A stretch of 64,000 nucleotides of DNA, from contig JAHBWW010000002.1 of NCBI GenBank assembly GCA_019636795.1, positions 248,001 to 312,000 of the forward strand, read 5' to 3'. The DNA is from Phycisphaeraceae bacterium. Its GTDB lineage: Bacteria; Planctomycetota; Phycisphaerae; Phycisphaerales; UBA1924. Both the position numbers and the translations under genes were made by a program. Below, piece after piece: positions 26,745-35,585 of this stretch. The notes under the pieces are model-generated. The model made no database searches and was not told the DNA's origin. It saw nothing but the letters and a program-made list of their open reading frames with translations. The stretch's first letter is position 1, and the number at the start of each line of letters is the position of its first letter.

Positions 26745-27254
26745 ATGACCACCACGATCCTGCCTGCCCAGCCGCGTCACCTCGCGGGCATCGCCAGCAT
26801 CTACGACCGCGAATGCCTCGAAGGCATCGCAACGTTCATGACGTGCCCTCGCACTATGGACGAATGGCGTGCATGGCTTGTGGAGCATGATTCCCCGCGA
26901 CACTTTGCCCTTGTGGCCGCCGAGGGTGACAATGTATTGGGCTTTGCTTCGATTGCGCCCTGGTCGCCGCGTCAAGCCTATGCCCGCACGGTCGAAAGCT
27001 CGGTCTATGTTGCGCCGCACGCGCAGGGCCGAGGCGCAGGAACTCTGCTGATGCAGGCTGCTCTCAGGCAGGTCCAGGCTGCAGGCGCATGCGTTGTGAT
27101 CGCGCGCGTCGTAGACCAGAACCGGCACAGTGTGACCTTTCACGAACGCCTCGGGTTTGAAACAATCGGCATCCAACGCCGCGCAGGCGAGAAGTTTGGC
27201 CAACTGCTCGACGTGCGGATCATGGATAAGCACCTCGATCAGAAGTTTGATTAG
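26745..27254 (+). CDS. GNAT-family N-acetyltransferase
   Basis: A 169-residue acetyl-CoA-dependent transferase. The core contains VESSVYVAPHAQGRGAGTLL (motif A, Q/RxxGxG/A) and VDQNRHSVTFHERLGFETIG (motif B), the arrangement of the phosphinothricin/methionine-sulfoximine acetyltransferase group. The N-terminus (LAGIASIYDRECLEGIATF) also fits that group. The natural acceptor amine cannot be predicted. It starts 23 bases after rnr, so may share its transcript, and is convergent with the phosphofructokinase gene. Confidence 0.85.
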   Translation: MTTTILPAQPRHLAGIASIYDRECLEGIATFMTCPRTMDEWRAWLVEHDSPRHFALVAAEGDNVLGFASIAPWSPRQAYARTVESSVYVAPHAQGRGAGTLLMQAALRQVQAAGACVVIARVVDQNRHSVTFHERLGFETIGIQRRAGEKFGQLLDVRIMDKHLDQKFD

Positions 27255-27295
27255 GACTCAAGTTCGCAAATCCACCGAGTAGACCGCTTCGAACT

Positions 27296-28552
27296 CTACA
27301 AGCGTTCGTACAACGGCAACTCGCCCACCAGTGGCCTGCAATAGTCGAGAAACGCACGCGAAACATTGTTATGCCCTTCGATGAACTCGGACGGCATATG
27401 GCGCGTCTTGGCAGCAACAGCCTTCAGATCAACGCGCTCGAATCTCGCCGCGTAGGGCTGGCCGCTGCCCGGAGCATTGGCACGCTTGATCGAAACCGAG
27501 CCATCAAGATCGCCCGACATCGCAAGCCTCGCTGCGAATCGCCCCACGCCTCGGGCTTCGCTCTGATCCACCGGCGATGGATCAGGGAAGCACCGCTGCA
27601 CATACCCAAAGGTATCGGCCCGCACGCGCACGGGCTTGCCGCCGACCGGAGTCAGCCGCTCCTTGAGCAGATCCGCAAGCTGATCGCCCAGCGCTCCAGA
27701 GCCCGACAACTGCACATTGCCATGCGCATCGGTCTGCGCGTTTTTGATCAGCGTCGCGCCGATCGATTTCCCGCTCGCGTCCGAAATGCCCTCCGACACC
27801 GCGATGTGGCACCGACGGCGCCGGTCATACACCTCGGCCACATCCTGCACAAACCGCTCGATCTCGAACGGCACCTCGGGCAGGTAGATCAACTGAGGCC
27901 CGTCGGTCGTCCCACCTTCGAACTCGTAACGATCATCACGCCGCGCCAATGCCGATGCAGCTGTCAGGAACCCCGCATGCCGACCCATGATGACATTGAT
28001 CTTGATGCCCGGCAATGAAATGTTGTCCAGAAAGTCCGCCATGCAGGCCTTGGCGACAAAGCGAGCCGCCGACGGAAACCCCGGCGTGTGGTCGTTCTCC
28101 ACCAGATCGTTGTCGACCGTCTTCGGAATATGGAAGCACCGCAGCTCATACCCGCTGTCGCCCGCGAGTTCGTTGACAATGCGGCAGGTGTCAGAACTGT
28201 CGTTCCCCCCGATATAAAAAAAGTACCGCACATTGTGCTGCTTGCAAGCCCGCAGAATGCGCTCGCAGTAATCCTGATTGGGCTTGTCGCGTGTCGAACC
28301 CAGCCCGGCCGATGGAGTTTGTGCCAGCAGTTCGCCGCGATCGTGCGGCAGATCGGTCAGATCGACCAGTTCACCTTCGGTCAGCCCGCGCACCCCATGG
28401 CGCATGCCGAGGATCTTGCCGATCGGATGCCCGGACGTTCCGGCTCCGCGCGACCGCAAGCCCTGAACCACTCCAACCAGACTCTGATTGATGACGGCAG
28501 TTGGCCCGCCCGACTGCCCGATGATGGCATTGCCCGCGATCAATTCGCCCAT
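27296..28552 (-). CDS. Phosphofructokinase, probably PPi-dependent
   Basis: Phosphorylates fructose-6-phosphate (or the reverse). In 418 residues the PFK fold is clear: GQSGGPTAVIN (phosphate loop), YFFYIGGNDSSDT, PKTVDNDL, GFPSAARF and NVIMGRHAGFL. Lys in PKTVDND and GGNDS, where ATP enzymes have GGDGS and PGTIDND, are features of diphosphate-dependent enzymes. I infer PPi use; a kinetic test would be needed. AGAGGGG upstream of the ATG at 28552 selects the start. Confidence 0.88.
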   Translation of the reverse strand: MGELIAGNAIIGQSGGPTAVINQSLVGVVQGLRSRGAGTSGHPIGKILGMRHGVRGLTEGELVDLTDLPHDRGELLAQTPSAGLGSTRDKPNQDYCERILRACKQHNVRYFFYIGGNDSSDTCRIVNELAGDSGYELRCFHIPKTVDNDLVENDHTPGFPSAARFVAKACMADFLDNISLPGIKINVIMGRHAGFLTAASALARRDDRYEFEGGTTDGPQLIYLPEVPFEIERFVQDVAEVYDRRRRCHIAVSEGISDASGKSIGATLIKNAQTDAHGNVQLSGSGALGDQLADLLKERLTPVGGKPVRVRADTFGYVQRCFPDPSPVDQSEARGVGRFAARLAMSGDLDGSVSIKRANAPGSGQPYAARFERVDLKAVAAKTRHMPSEFIEGHNNVSRAFLDYCRPLVGELPLYERL

Positions 28553-28626
28553 GCGCTTTCCCCTCTTGTACAGCGTCCGGGCGATGGTAGCAATGCCAAT
28601 CGAGCGCGAGGACTTCGCGCGTGCCG

Positions 28627-29208
28627 TCAACGCGAGATGACAAGCTCATCGACAAGGACGGCGTGCCCACCTTCGGGCTTGGGCGTCGCAAACCTGGCAA
28701 GCAGTCGAAACCTTCCCGGCCCGGCGGTCGCACCGTCGCCGCTTCGCGCCATCTGCTGCACCCAAGACGGCAAATTCCGGAGGCTGAACCTGTACGTTTG
28801 CGTCGCCGGATCGAAAAACACCGCGTTCGCGTCCAGATCGTCCAGACTGACCTCCCAACGAAGCACCTGTTCTTCCTGCCCGGCCCCACCCAGCCCCGTC
28901 GGCTGATACAGAAAGAACTGAATCGTTCCAGTTCCCTTGCACACGTCAGACCAGCGATCACGCATCTGCACATGGACCAGCAACACCACCTCGCCACTCT
29001 CATTGGTATCAAGATGTGTCAGCGGATGCACACGAATCATCATCGGCGCAAATGGGCCCGGCTCGACACGCACTAGGCCCCCGGCCGCCAACCCACTGCC
29101 CGATCGATACTGAGGCTTCAGACACCCCGAACTCAAGGCACACAGCAAGACCATCACGCTTGCCTGCAACACCCAAACAACCCTGCTGGAAGTAGCCACT
29201 CTCGTCAT
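28627..29208 (-). CDS. Lipoprotein, function unknown
   Basis: A 193-residue product with a lipoprotein signal (VLQASVMVLLCALSSGC, lipidated Cys before LKPQ). The mature part is beta-rich, with VEPGPFAPMMIRVHPLTH and VVLLVHVQMRDRWSDVCKG. No family was recognised. The ATG at 29208 lies eight bases after the stop of the preceding lipoprotein gene, so the two are probably an operon; a GTG at 29244 is the alternative. The pair may form an envelope complex, which is inference. Confidence 0.7.
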   Translation of the reverse strand: MTRVATSSRVVWVLQASVMVLLCALSSGCLKPQYRSGSGLAAGGLVRVEPGPFAPMMIRVHPLTHLDTNESGEVVLLVHVQMRDRWSDVCKGTGTIQFFLYQPTGLGGAGQEEQVLRWEVSLDDLDANAVFFDPATQTYRFSLRNLPSWVQQMARSGDGATAGPGRFRLLARFATPKPEGGHAVLVDELVISR

Positions 29209-29216
29209 CGCTCGCT

Positions 29217-29816
29217 TCACTTGCGCAGGTAGTACACCACCCATGCTGTCTCGTCGGCTTCAACCACGACCGGCACATACGTCGTCCAGTCGTCAAACTC
29301 GTACCGCGTGCGATAACGGCGATTTGATCGGTCGTAGTACTCGATCGGCCTGAACCCCGTGTGCTGCACCGGCTCGCGGACAACCTTGTCCGCCTTGCCA
29401 ACCACACGCGCGCCCCAGATCACATGTGTCGCCCCGACGCTTCGTGCAAACTTCTCCAGCGAGCCATCCATCGGCGAAAGCCGGTCAGTCGTCTTCAATG
29501 AACTCCGACCCAGAATCTCGAACTCCTCGTGAGGCTCAGGAACCTGCAACGCGCGCAGCAGCACCGCATCCGCAGCACGCTTCTCCTCGGGAGACCAGTC
29601 GTCATAGTGCACATCGCTCGCCGTTCGACGCTGCGCCAGTTCTGTCAGCGCCTGCTCCAGCCTCGGCCACGGAACCTCGCGCACCACCACCGGCACACTC
29701 GCTGGCAGTCGCGACACCGATGAAGCTGATCGGCTCTCATAGGCCCGCTGCCACGCGCTGCCACAGCCCGAAGCGAACAGGAACAACAGTCCGAGCGTCA
29801 ATATTCTGATGGGCAT
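29217..29816 (-). CDS. Lipoprotein, function unknown
   Basis: A 199-residue product with signal IRILTLGLLFLFASGC and a mature domain containing VPVVVREVPWPRLEQALTEL, FARSVGATHVIWGARVVGKAD and a Tyr/Arg-rich stretch before a C-terminal beta hairpin (YVPVVVEADETAWVVYYLRK). The central pattern loosely resembles small periplasmic proteins that compute a status such as CsgG-like or penicillin-binding-activator folds, but this is not firm. It is the first gene of a pair with the lipoprotein at 28627-29208. Confidence 0.65.
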   Translation of the reverse strand: MPIRILTLGLLFLFASGCGSAWQRAYESRSASSVSRLPASVPVVVREVPWPRLEQALTELAQRRTASDVHYDDWSPEEKRAADAVLLRALQVPEPHEEFEILGRSSLKTTDRLSPMDGSLEKFARSVGATHVIWGARVVGKADKVVREPVQHTGFRPIEYYDRSNRRYRTRYEFDDWTTYVPVVVEADETAWVVYYLRK

Positions 29817-29903
29817 GATGAGTTTCCGCCATGAACACGAGCACGCTGACAGGAGAATGTCCAAAAGCGTAGCACGTCTTGCCAGCCCATTCATCCCACT
29901 CCG

Positions 29904-31730
29904 CTACGACTCGCCCAGTGCCGCGTGATACCGTTTGATCACGTTCGACCGCGTGATGAGCGCCAAAGGCTTGTCCGGCGAGGCCGGGTCGAGCAAACAC
30001 AAACTCGCTACATCATGCTCCGCAAACTTGTCCATCACTGTTGCCAGCGACTCACTGGCCACAATTGTCGGCAGGTCACTCCGCAACAACTCCGCCACCA
30101 GAAGCAAGGGAATCGCCTCGCGGTCGATCAACGCCGTGCGCATGTCCGCACCGGTCACCATCCCCATGTATCGCCCCTCAGCATCGACCACCACAAAATC
30201 CGGCACATGATGGTTCGCATGCAGTGTGATCAGTTTGCTCAGCGGATCAGACGCGTAAATCGGTTCTGATGGCAGCGGCACACGCTGCACGCTCGAAACC
30301 GCGATGCCGCGCATGATCGTCAGATCTCGCGACCCGCCGAGCAGCACGCCTTGTCGACGCAACTTGGTCGTGTAGATCGAATCCCGATCCACCACCTGCG
30401 AGATGGTCGTGGCCACCACCGCCGCAAGCATGATCGGAAGCACAACCGAAAAATTCCGTGTGAGTTCAAAAAGAATCAGAATCGCCGTCAAAGGCCCGTG
30501 CATCGACGCGCCCACCACCGCTGCCATACCGACCAAAGCGTACGACGCAGGTGTCGCGCTCCCGGGCAACAGGTTGAGCCCATCGAGCGCCGTGCCCAGC
30601 CCCGCCCCTGCTGCAGCACCGAGAAACAGACTCGGCGCAAACACCCCGCCCGAGCCCCCCGACGCCAGTGTCACGCTCGTCGCGATGGCTTTGAACACGA
30701 TCAGCATCGCCGCCAGCACCAGCGCCGTCGCCATTGGAGAACCATTGGTGTACGAGCCCGGTTCGAGCAGATGGCGTATTGTCGAGTATCCATTGCCAAA
30801 GATCGCCGGAATGCTCGCGCTGTCGCCGACCACGCCGCTGGCGCGCGAAACCTCCAGAAAAGCCAGCCCCATCAACCCCAGCAGCACCGCCCCCGTAATC
30901 GGCTTGAGCAGCGGGTGAATCCGAATCCGCTCATACACATCCTCGATCGCGTGCAGCGTGCGGTTGAACCCCACCGCCACCAGCCCGCACACCAGCCCCA
31001 GCAACACAAAACTCGGAAGCTCCACCACCCGAAACTGCGTATCGTGAAGCATCTGATCGACTGTAAAGATCGCCTGGTTTCTCCCGAGCACCGCCTGCGT
31101 CGTCACCGCACTGAAAACCGAACTGACCACAATCGGCGTGAAAGTCCGCACAGAAAAATCACGCAGCAGAATCTCCAGCACGAAGAACACGCCTGCGATC
31201 GGCGCATTGAAAATCGAACTGATTCCGGCCGCGGCCCCGCATCCGACCAGCGTCATCAACTGCTGTCGATCGACGCGCAACTTCTGCCCAACCCACGAGC
31301 CGAGCACAGATCCGATCTGCACGATCGGCCCTTCTGTTCCGCCCGAGCCGCCGCTGCCGACCGTCAAAATCGACGCAAAGACCTTCACCAGCCCCGCGCG
31401 GGCACGCATCACCCCGCCCTTCTGAATGATCGCAGTCATCACCTGAGGCACGCCATGCCCCTTGGCCTCGGATGCAAAGAAATACACCAGCACGCCCGTG
31501 AGTCCCATGCCGATAACCGGCGCAAGGACCACCCACATCCACCCCGGCCCGAAACCCGCCATTCCGCGCTGAAGCCCCTGCGAAAGATCCTCCACCTTGT
31601 GCAACGCTTCGGCGAACGCAACCGCACTCAGCCCGGTCAGTGTCCCCACAATCGCACCGATCGCGATCAGCACCGATTCGGGCTGAGCAATGATCTTGCG
31701 AAGTCGCTGGAGGACCGAAGGATTCGACAT
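29904..31730 (-). CDS. ClC-type chloride channel/antiporter with C-terminal CBS pair
   Basis: A 608-residue membrane protein. The ClC core (residues ~20-440) has the selectivity motifs GSGGSGGTEGPIVQIG (contains the gating Glu), GAAAGISSIFNAPIAGVFFV and ASGGSGGVFAPSLFLGAA. Two CBS domains (residues ~480-600) follow and probably bind a nucleotide to regulate transport. Whether it is a channel or an H+/Cl- exchanger cannot be settled by eye. The start at 31730 (MSNPSVL) was taken. Confidence 0.92.
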   Translation of the reverse strand: MSNPSVLQRLRKIIAQPESVLIAIGAIVGTLTGLSAVAFAEALHKVEDLSQGLQRGMAGFGPGWMWVVLAPVIGMGLTGVLVYFFASEAKGHGVPQVMTAIIQKGGVMRARAGLVKVFASILTVGSGGSGGTEGPIVQIGSVLGSWVGQKLRVDRQQLMTLVGCGAAAGISSIFNAPIAGVFFVLEILLRDFSVRTFTPIVVSSVFSAVTTQAVLGRNQAIFTVDQMLHDTQFRVVELPSFVLLGLVCGLVAVGFNRTLHAIEDVYERIRIHPLLKPITGAVLLGLMGLAFLEVSRASGVVGDSASIPAIFGNGYSTIRHLLEPGSYTNGSPMATALVLAAMLIVFKAIATSVTLASGGSGGVFAPSLFLGAAAGAGLGTALDGLNLLPGSATPASYALVGMAAVVGASMHGPLTAILILFELTRNFSVVLPIMLAAVVATTISQVVDRDSIYTTKLRRQGVLLGGSRDLTIMRGIAVSSVQRVPLPSEPIYASDPLSKLITLHANHHVPDFVVVDAEGRYMGMVTGADMRTALIDREAIPLLLVAELLRSDLPTIVASESLATVMDKFAEHDVASLCLLDPASPDKPLALITRSNVIKRYHAALGES

Positions 31731-31780
31731 GGCTTGCCAGAGAGTATCGGATCCGAGCACGCCGTGTCGGACGTACTGCT

Positions 31781-34501
31781 CTACGCTGCCGACCCTCGCT
31801 TGCCTGACGCCTGCCTCGGGTCTTCCTCGAGTACCAATTGATCGACCGTCGGCGCGTCCTTGACCGGCTTGCCCTTGGCGTCGGTCAGCGCACGCCCGTC
31901 AAGCGTCGTGATGATCGGAATCGGATGCGCCGTGGCGTGCTGCTCGAGTTCACGCCCCAGTGCCTCCCGTTGCTTTTCGGGCAACTCCGCCCACTTGCCG
32001 CGCCCCCGACACTTCGGAAACGCGCTGCACCCAAGCCACGGCCCCCGCGCGCCATCCCGCAGATTCAGCGGGCTGCCGCACTTCTCGCATGGCATCTCCG
32101 TCACCAGAGGCGGCTGCGACGGAGCCGTCACATGCCCTTTCTTGTCAATATTCAGAATAATCCCGACGCTCTGCTCTTCGCCACTCTCCAGAATCGTCGT
32201 CAGGAAAGGCCCGAACCGACCCGTCTTGCGCACCATCGGACGGCCCGTCTTCGGGCAGCGCACATTCACAAACTCCGCTGTTCGAGGACGGCCCTGCCTG
32301 TCGCACGGACTCGCGTACGAACACTCCGGATACTTCGAACAACTCAGGAATCGCCCGTTCTTCCCGAAGCGGTATACCAGCGAACTCCCGCATGTCGGGC
32401 AGTCATACGGCGAAGGCTGAATCTCGGCCTTGGCATGTTGCAACTCCTCGTGCGCTCGTGCCAAACTCGCCTTGAACTCGCCATAGAACTTCGTCAGCAT
32501 GTCGATCCAGTCGAGGTGCTCCTCCTCGATCTTGTCCAGTTGTGTCTCCATCTCGCGCGTATAGCCGACATCCATCAGATTCGGGAACGCTTCCTTGAGT
32601 TTCTCCGTCACCACCTCGCCCAGATCCGTCGCATAAAACGCACGGCTGATCTGCTCGACGTATCGACGATCCTGAATCACCTGAATGATCGACGCATACG
32701 TCGAAGGCCGCCCGATGCCCTCCGATTCGAGCACTTTGATCAGGCTCGCCTCCGAATAGCGCGAAGGCGGACTCGTGAACTTCTGCTCGGCATCGAGCGC
32801 AAACGGACTGACAGCCCGCCCTTCCTCAAGTTTCGGAAGCACCACGTCATCACCCGTCGGCACGCCGGCGACGCGATAAAACCCGTCGAAGATCAGCCTT
32901 CGCCCGGTCGCCCGGAACACTGCCGGTTGCTTCGGGTCCGTTCCGCCTTCAATCAGAAACGCCGTCGATTCCCACTGCGCGCTGGTCATCTGGCACGCCA
33001 CGAACCGGTTCCAGATCAACTCATACAGTTTGAACTGGTCATCACGCAGCGCGTTCTTGACTCTGCTGGGCGGATACGCCAGAGATGACGGGCGAATCGC
33101 TTCGTGCGCCTCCTGCGCCGCCTTGTTCGATGAACCAAAGAAGTTGGGCTTCTCCGGCAGATAGTCCTTGCCATACGTCTTGCCGATGTGCTCACGCACA
33201 GCATTGAGCGCCTCGCCCGCAATATGCGTCGAATCCGTACGCATGTACGTAATCAGACCCACCGGACCCTCGCCAGGGATCTCGACACCCTCGTACAGCG
33301 CCTGCGCCGCACGCATCGTCTTCTGCGCCCCATACCCCAGACGACTCGAAGCCGCCTGCTGAAGCGTTGATGTGATGAACGGCGCGCTCGGGCGTGTCGT
33401 CGTCTGCTTGGTCTCAATCGACCGGATACGGTACGGCACCTTCGGGTCAATCTCGACCGAGATTCTCCGCTTCCACCGCGCCGGGCCCTTGCCTTCCGTG
33501 TCTTCCTCTGTCTGGACCTCGATCGACTTCCCGCCACAGAGCTCGAGCACACGCGCGACTTCGCCTGTCAAATCACACGTCTGAGACTTGTCAAACTTCG
33601 ATCCGGCATCGCTTTCGTCTTTGCCTTTCTGCCCGATCTCGAACTTTGAGCCTCCGACTTCGACCAGTTCAGCGTGGATCGCCTCGTGATCGCTGAGCCA
33701 GGCGTTCTGCTTCTTCTTCGTCGGGCCATTGCCCTTCTCGTCCACCTGCCCGGCAAACTTCTTCCACTTGGGCCCGAGCGATTCAGCGAGCGCAGCCGAC
33801 AGCGCAAAATTCCCCTCGATCTGGTAGTACTCATCGGGCACGAACGCCCGGATCTCCTGCTCGCGTTCGACGACCAGTCGCACGGCCACGGACTGCACTC
33901 GACCCGCACTCAGGCCTCGGGCCACCTTTTTCCATAGCAGCGGACTGACCTGATACCCCACAATCCGATCCAGAATCCGCCTCGCCTGCTGGGCGTTGAC
34001 ACGATCCACATCAATCGGGTGCGGATTGTGGAACGCCCTCTCTATTTCATTCTTTGTGATGGCTGCAAACACCACCCGCTTGGCGTCCTTGGGCGCGATG
34101 CCGAGCACCTGCGCCAGGTGCCATGCAATCGCTTCACCCTCGCGGTCAAGGTCCGTTGCGAACCAGACCTCGCGGGCGTCCTTCGCAGCCTTCTTCAGAT
34201 CGCGGATCACATCTTCCTTGCCATCAAGGATTTCATACGTCGGTGCGAACTGCTTCTCCAGGTTCACCCCCGGTACCGGTGACTTGTCGCCCTTGGGTGC
34301 CTTCGAAGGCAAATCGCGCACATGCCCGATACTTGCAAGCACCACAAAGTCGCTGCCAAGATACTTGTTGATGGTCTTGGCCTTGCTCGGGCTCTCGACG
34401 ATGACGAGGGACTTCCCCGCAGCGTCGCCAGCCTTGTAGGACTGCCGACTTCCACGCTTGGCTTGGGGTTTATTCCTTGTTGTCGTCGTTCGCTTTGCCA
34501 T
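31781..34501 (-). CDS. topA: DNA topoisomerase I (type IA)
   Basis: Relaxes negative supercoils. In 906 residues: a basic N-terminal tail (MAKRTTTTRNKPQAKRG), the Toprim domain (SLVIVESPSKAKTINKYLG, DLDREGEAIAWHL), the cleavage domain with the catalytic Tyr in TYMRTDSTHI, and C-terminal zinc ribbons. The first (CPTCGSSLVYRFGKNGRFLS) and third (CEKCGSPLN to CSAFPKC) keep four cysteines. The middle unit (CPKTGRPMVRKTGRFGPFL) has lost most of its metal ligands. The start at 34501 fits the family; the frame upstream is not conserved. Confidence 0.95.
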   Translation of the reverse strand: MAKRTTTTRNKPQAKRGSRQSYKAGDAAGKSLVIVESPSKAKTINKYLGSDFVVLASIGHVRDLPSKAPKGDKSPVPGVNLEKQFAPTYEILDGKEDVIRDLKKAAKDAREVWFATDLDREGEAIAWHLAQVLGIAPKDAKRVVFAAITKNEIERAFHNPHPIDVDRVNAQQARRILDRIVGYQVSPLLWKKVARGLSAGRVQSVAVRLVVEREQEIRAFVPDEYYQIEGNFALSAALAESLGPKWKKFAGQVDEKGNGPTKKKQNAWLSDHEAIHAELVEVGGSKFEIGQKGKDESDAGSKFDKSQTCDLTGEVARVLELCGGKSIEVQTEEDTEGKGPARWKRRISVEIDPKVPYRIRSIETKQTTTRPSAPFITSTLQQAASSRLGYGAQKTMRAAQALYEGVEIPGEGPVGLITYMRTDSTHIAGEALNAVREHIGKTYGKDYLPEKPNFFGSSNKAAQEAHEAIRPSSLAYPPSRVKNALRDDQFKLYELIWNRFVACQMTSAQWESTAFLIEGGTDPKQPAVFRATGRRLIFDGFYRVAGVPTGDDVVLPKLEEGRAVSPFALDAEQKFTSPPSRYSEASLIKVLESEGIGRPSTYASIIQVIQDRRYVEQISRAFYATDLGEVVTEKLKEAFPNLMDVGYTREMETQLDKIEEEHLDWIDMLTKFYGEFKASLARAHEELQHAKAEIQPSPYDCPTCGSSLVYRFGKNGRFLSCSKYPECSYASPCDRQGRPRTAEFVNVRCPKTGRPMVRKTGRFGPFLTTILESGEEQSVGIILNIDKKGHVTAPSQPPLVTEMPCEKCGSPLNLRDGARGPWLGCSAFPKCRGRGKWAELPEKQREALGRELEQHATAHPIPIITTLDGRALTDAKGKPVKDAPTVDQLVLEEDPRQASGKRGSAA

Positions 34502-34640
34502 GGTGATCTCGGATTCCTGATCGTGAGAGAAGACCCCAACAACGAGCTTGTCAAGCGCTCGTTGCGGAGGATTCTCTCGGATCATTCGTCACCGATCCTC
34601 CAACTGTTCGCTGTGCGCACCATGCACCCGAAGGTCGGTT

Positions 34641-35585
34641 TCAGGTTGCAAGACATTGTCTGACAATATCTTGCGCTGTTTCTTCGCTTTCAACCGACGC
34701 GCCAGGAACCCACCTGAACGAGGAATTTGCCGAAAGCCGTTTCAACCAGGTGCGTTGGTTCTTGGCAAATCGCCGGGTTTCGACTTTGATCAGTTCGAGA
34801 GCGTCTTCGAGCGTGGATTCGCCGCGGAGGTGGGCTGACAATTGGGCGTACCCGATCGCCTGCCGGGCTTGAATCCCCATGCGAGGCAGGAGTTCACGGA
34901 CCTCTTCAAGGAACCCAAGGCCCATCATTTCTTTCGCTCGAAAATTGATCCGGCTGTTGATCTGCTCGGTCGGCCAATCGAGCCCCAGGAGCAGCAGATC
35001 GTCGCGGCGCGGGTGCTGGCGGTCCCACTGCTGTCGCAACGTGGAGATAGGTACCCCGCTCTGGATATAGACCTCGAGTGCGCGCACAGTTCGACGCTGG
35101 TCGGCGGGGTGGATGCGGGCTGCAGATTCCGGGTCAACCTGTTCGAGTGTGTGCCTCAGTGTGCTCAGGGGGCGGAGGTTGAGTTCTTCGCGCAAGGCGG
35201 GGTCAGGTGTCGGACCTTGGAAGAGCCCATCCACGAGCGCCTTGATGTAGAGGTGCGTTCCACCGACCACAACCGGGCAGATTCCACCGCGCTGCAATTC
35301 TTCGATCAGTTCGTCGGCCTTGGCCAACCAGTCGTGAACTGTGAAGGCGTCCTCGGGGTCCACGATGTCGATGAGGTGATGAGGAATTCCTTGTCTCTCG
35401 GCCGCGGTTGGCTTTGCTGAGCCGATGTCCATCCCTCGATAGATTTGAACAGAGTCGGCACTGATGATGTGCGCCGGGCAGTCGGTGGCTGCGGAGAGTT
35501 TGTGCGCGCACGCGACTGCCAGAGCGGTTTTGCCGCCTGCCGTTGGACCGATGATGACCGGGATCAGTGGTCGAACGCGCGTCAT
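34641..35585 (-). CDS. miaA: tRNA dimethylallyltransferase
   Basis: Adds an isopentenyl group to A37 of tRNAs reading UNN codons. The 314 residues contain the P-loop GPTAGGKTALA, the DSVQIYRGMDIGSAKP block, PVVVGGTHLYIKALVDG and the C-terminal QAIGYAQL and RRFAKNQRTWLKR segments. The ATG at 35585 overlaps the stop of the upstream erythromycin-esterase-like gene by four bases; the longer frame seen further upstream overlaps that gene and is not family-like. Confidence 0.94.
   Translation of the reverse strand: MTRVRPLIPVIIGPTAGGKTALAVACAHKLSAATDCPAHIISADSVQIYRGMDIGSAKPTAAERQGIPHHLIDIVDPEDAFTVHDWLAKADELIEELQRGGICPVVVGGTHLYIKALVDGLFQGPTPDPALREELNLRPLSTLRHTLEQVDPESAARIHPADQRRTVRALEVYIQSGVPISTLRQQWDRQHPRRDDLLLLGLDWPTEQINSRINFRAKEMMGLGFLEEVRELLPRMGIQARQAIGYAQLSAHLRGESTLEDALELIKVETRRFAKNQRTWLKRLSANSSFRWVPGASVESEETAQDIVRQCLAT

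Noticed and set aside
30351-31841. Plus-strand open frame of ~496 codons over the ClC gene
   Set aside because: Arg/His-rich composition and complete overlap with a canonical ClC channel on the other strand.
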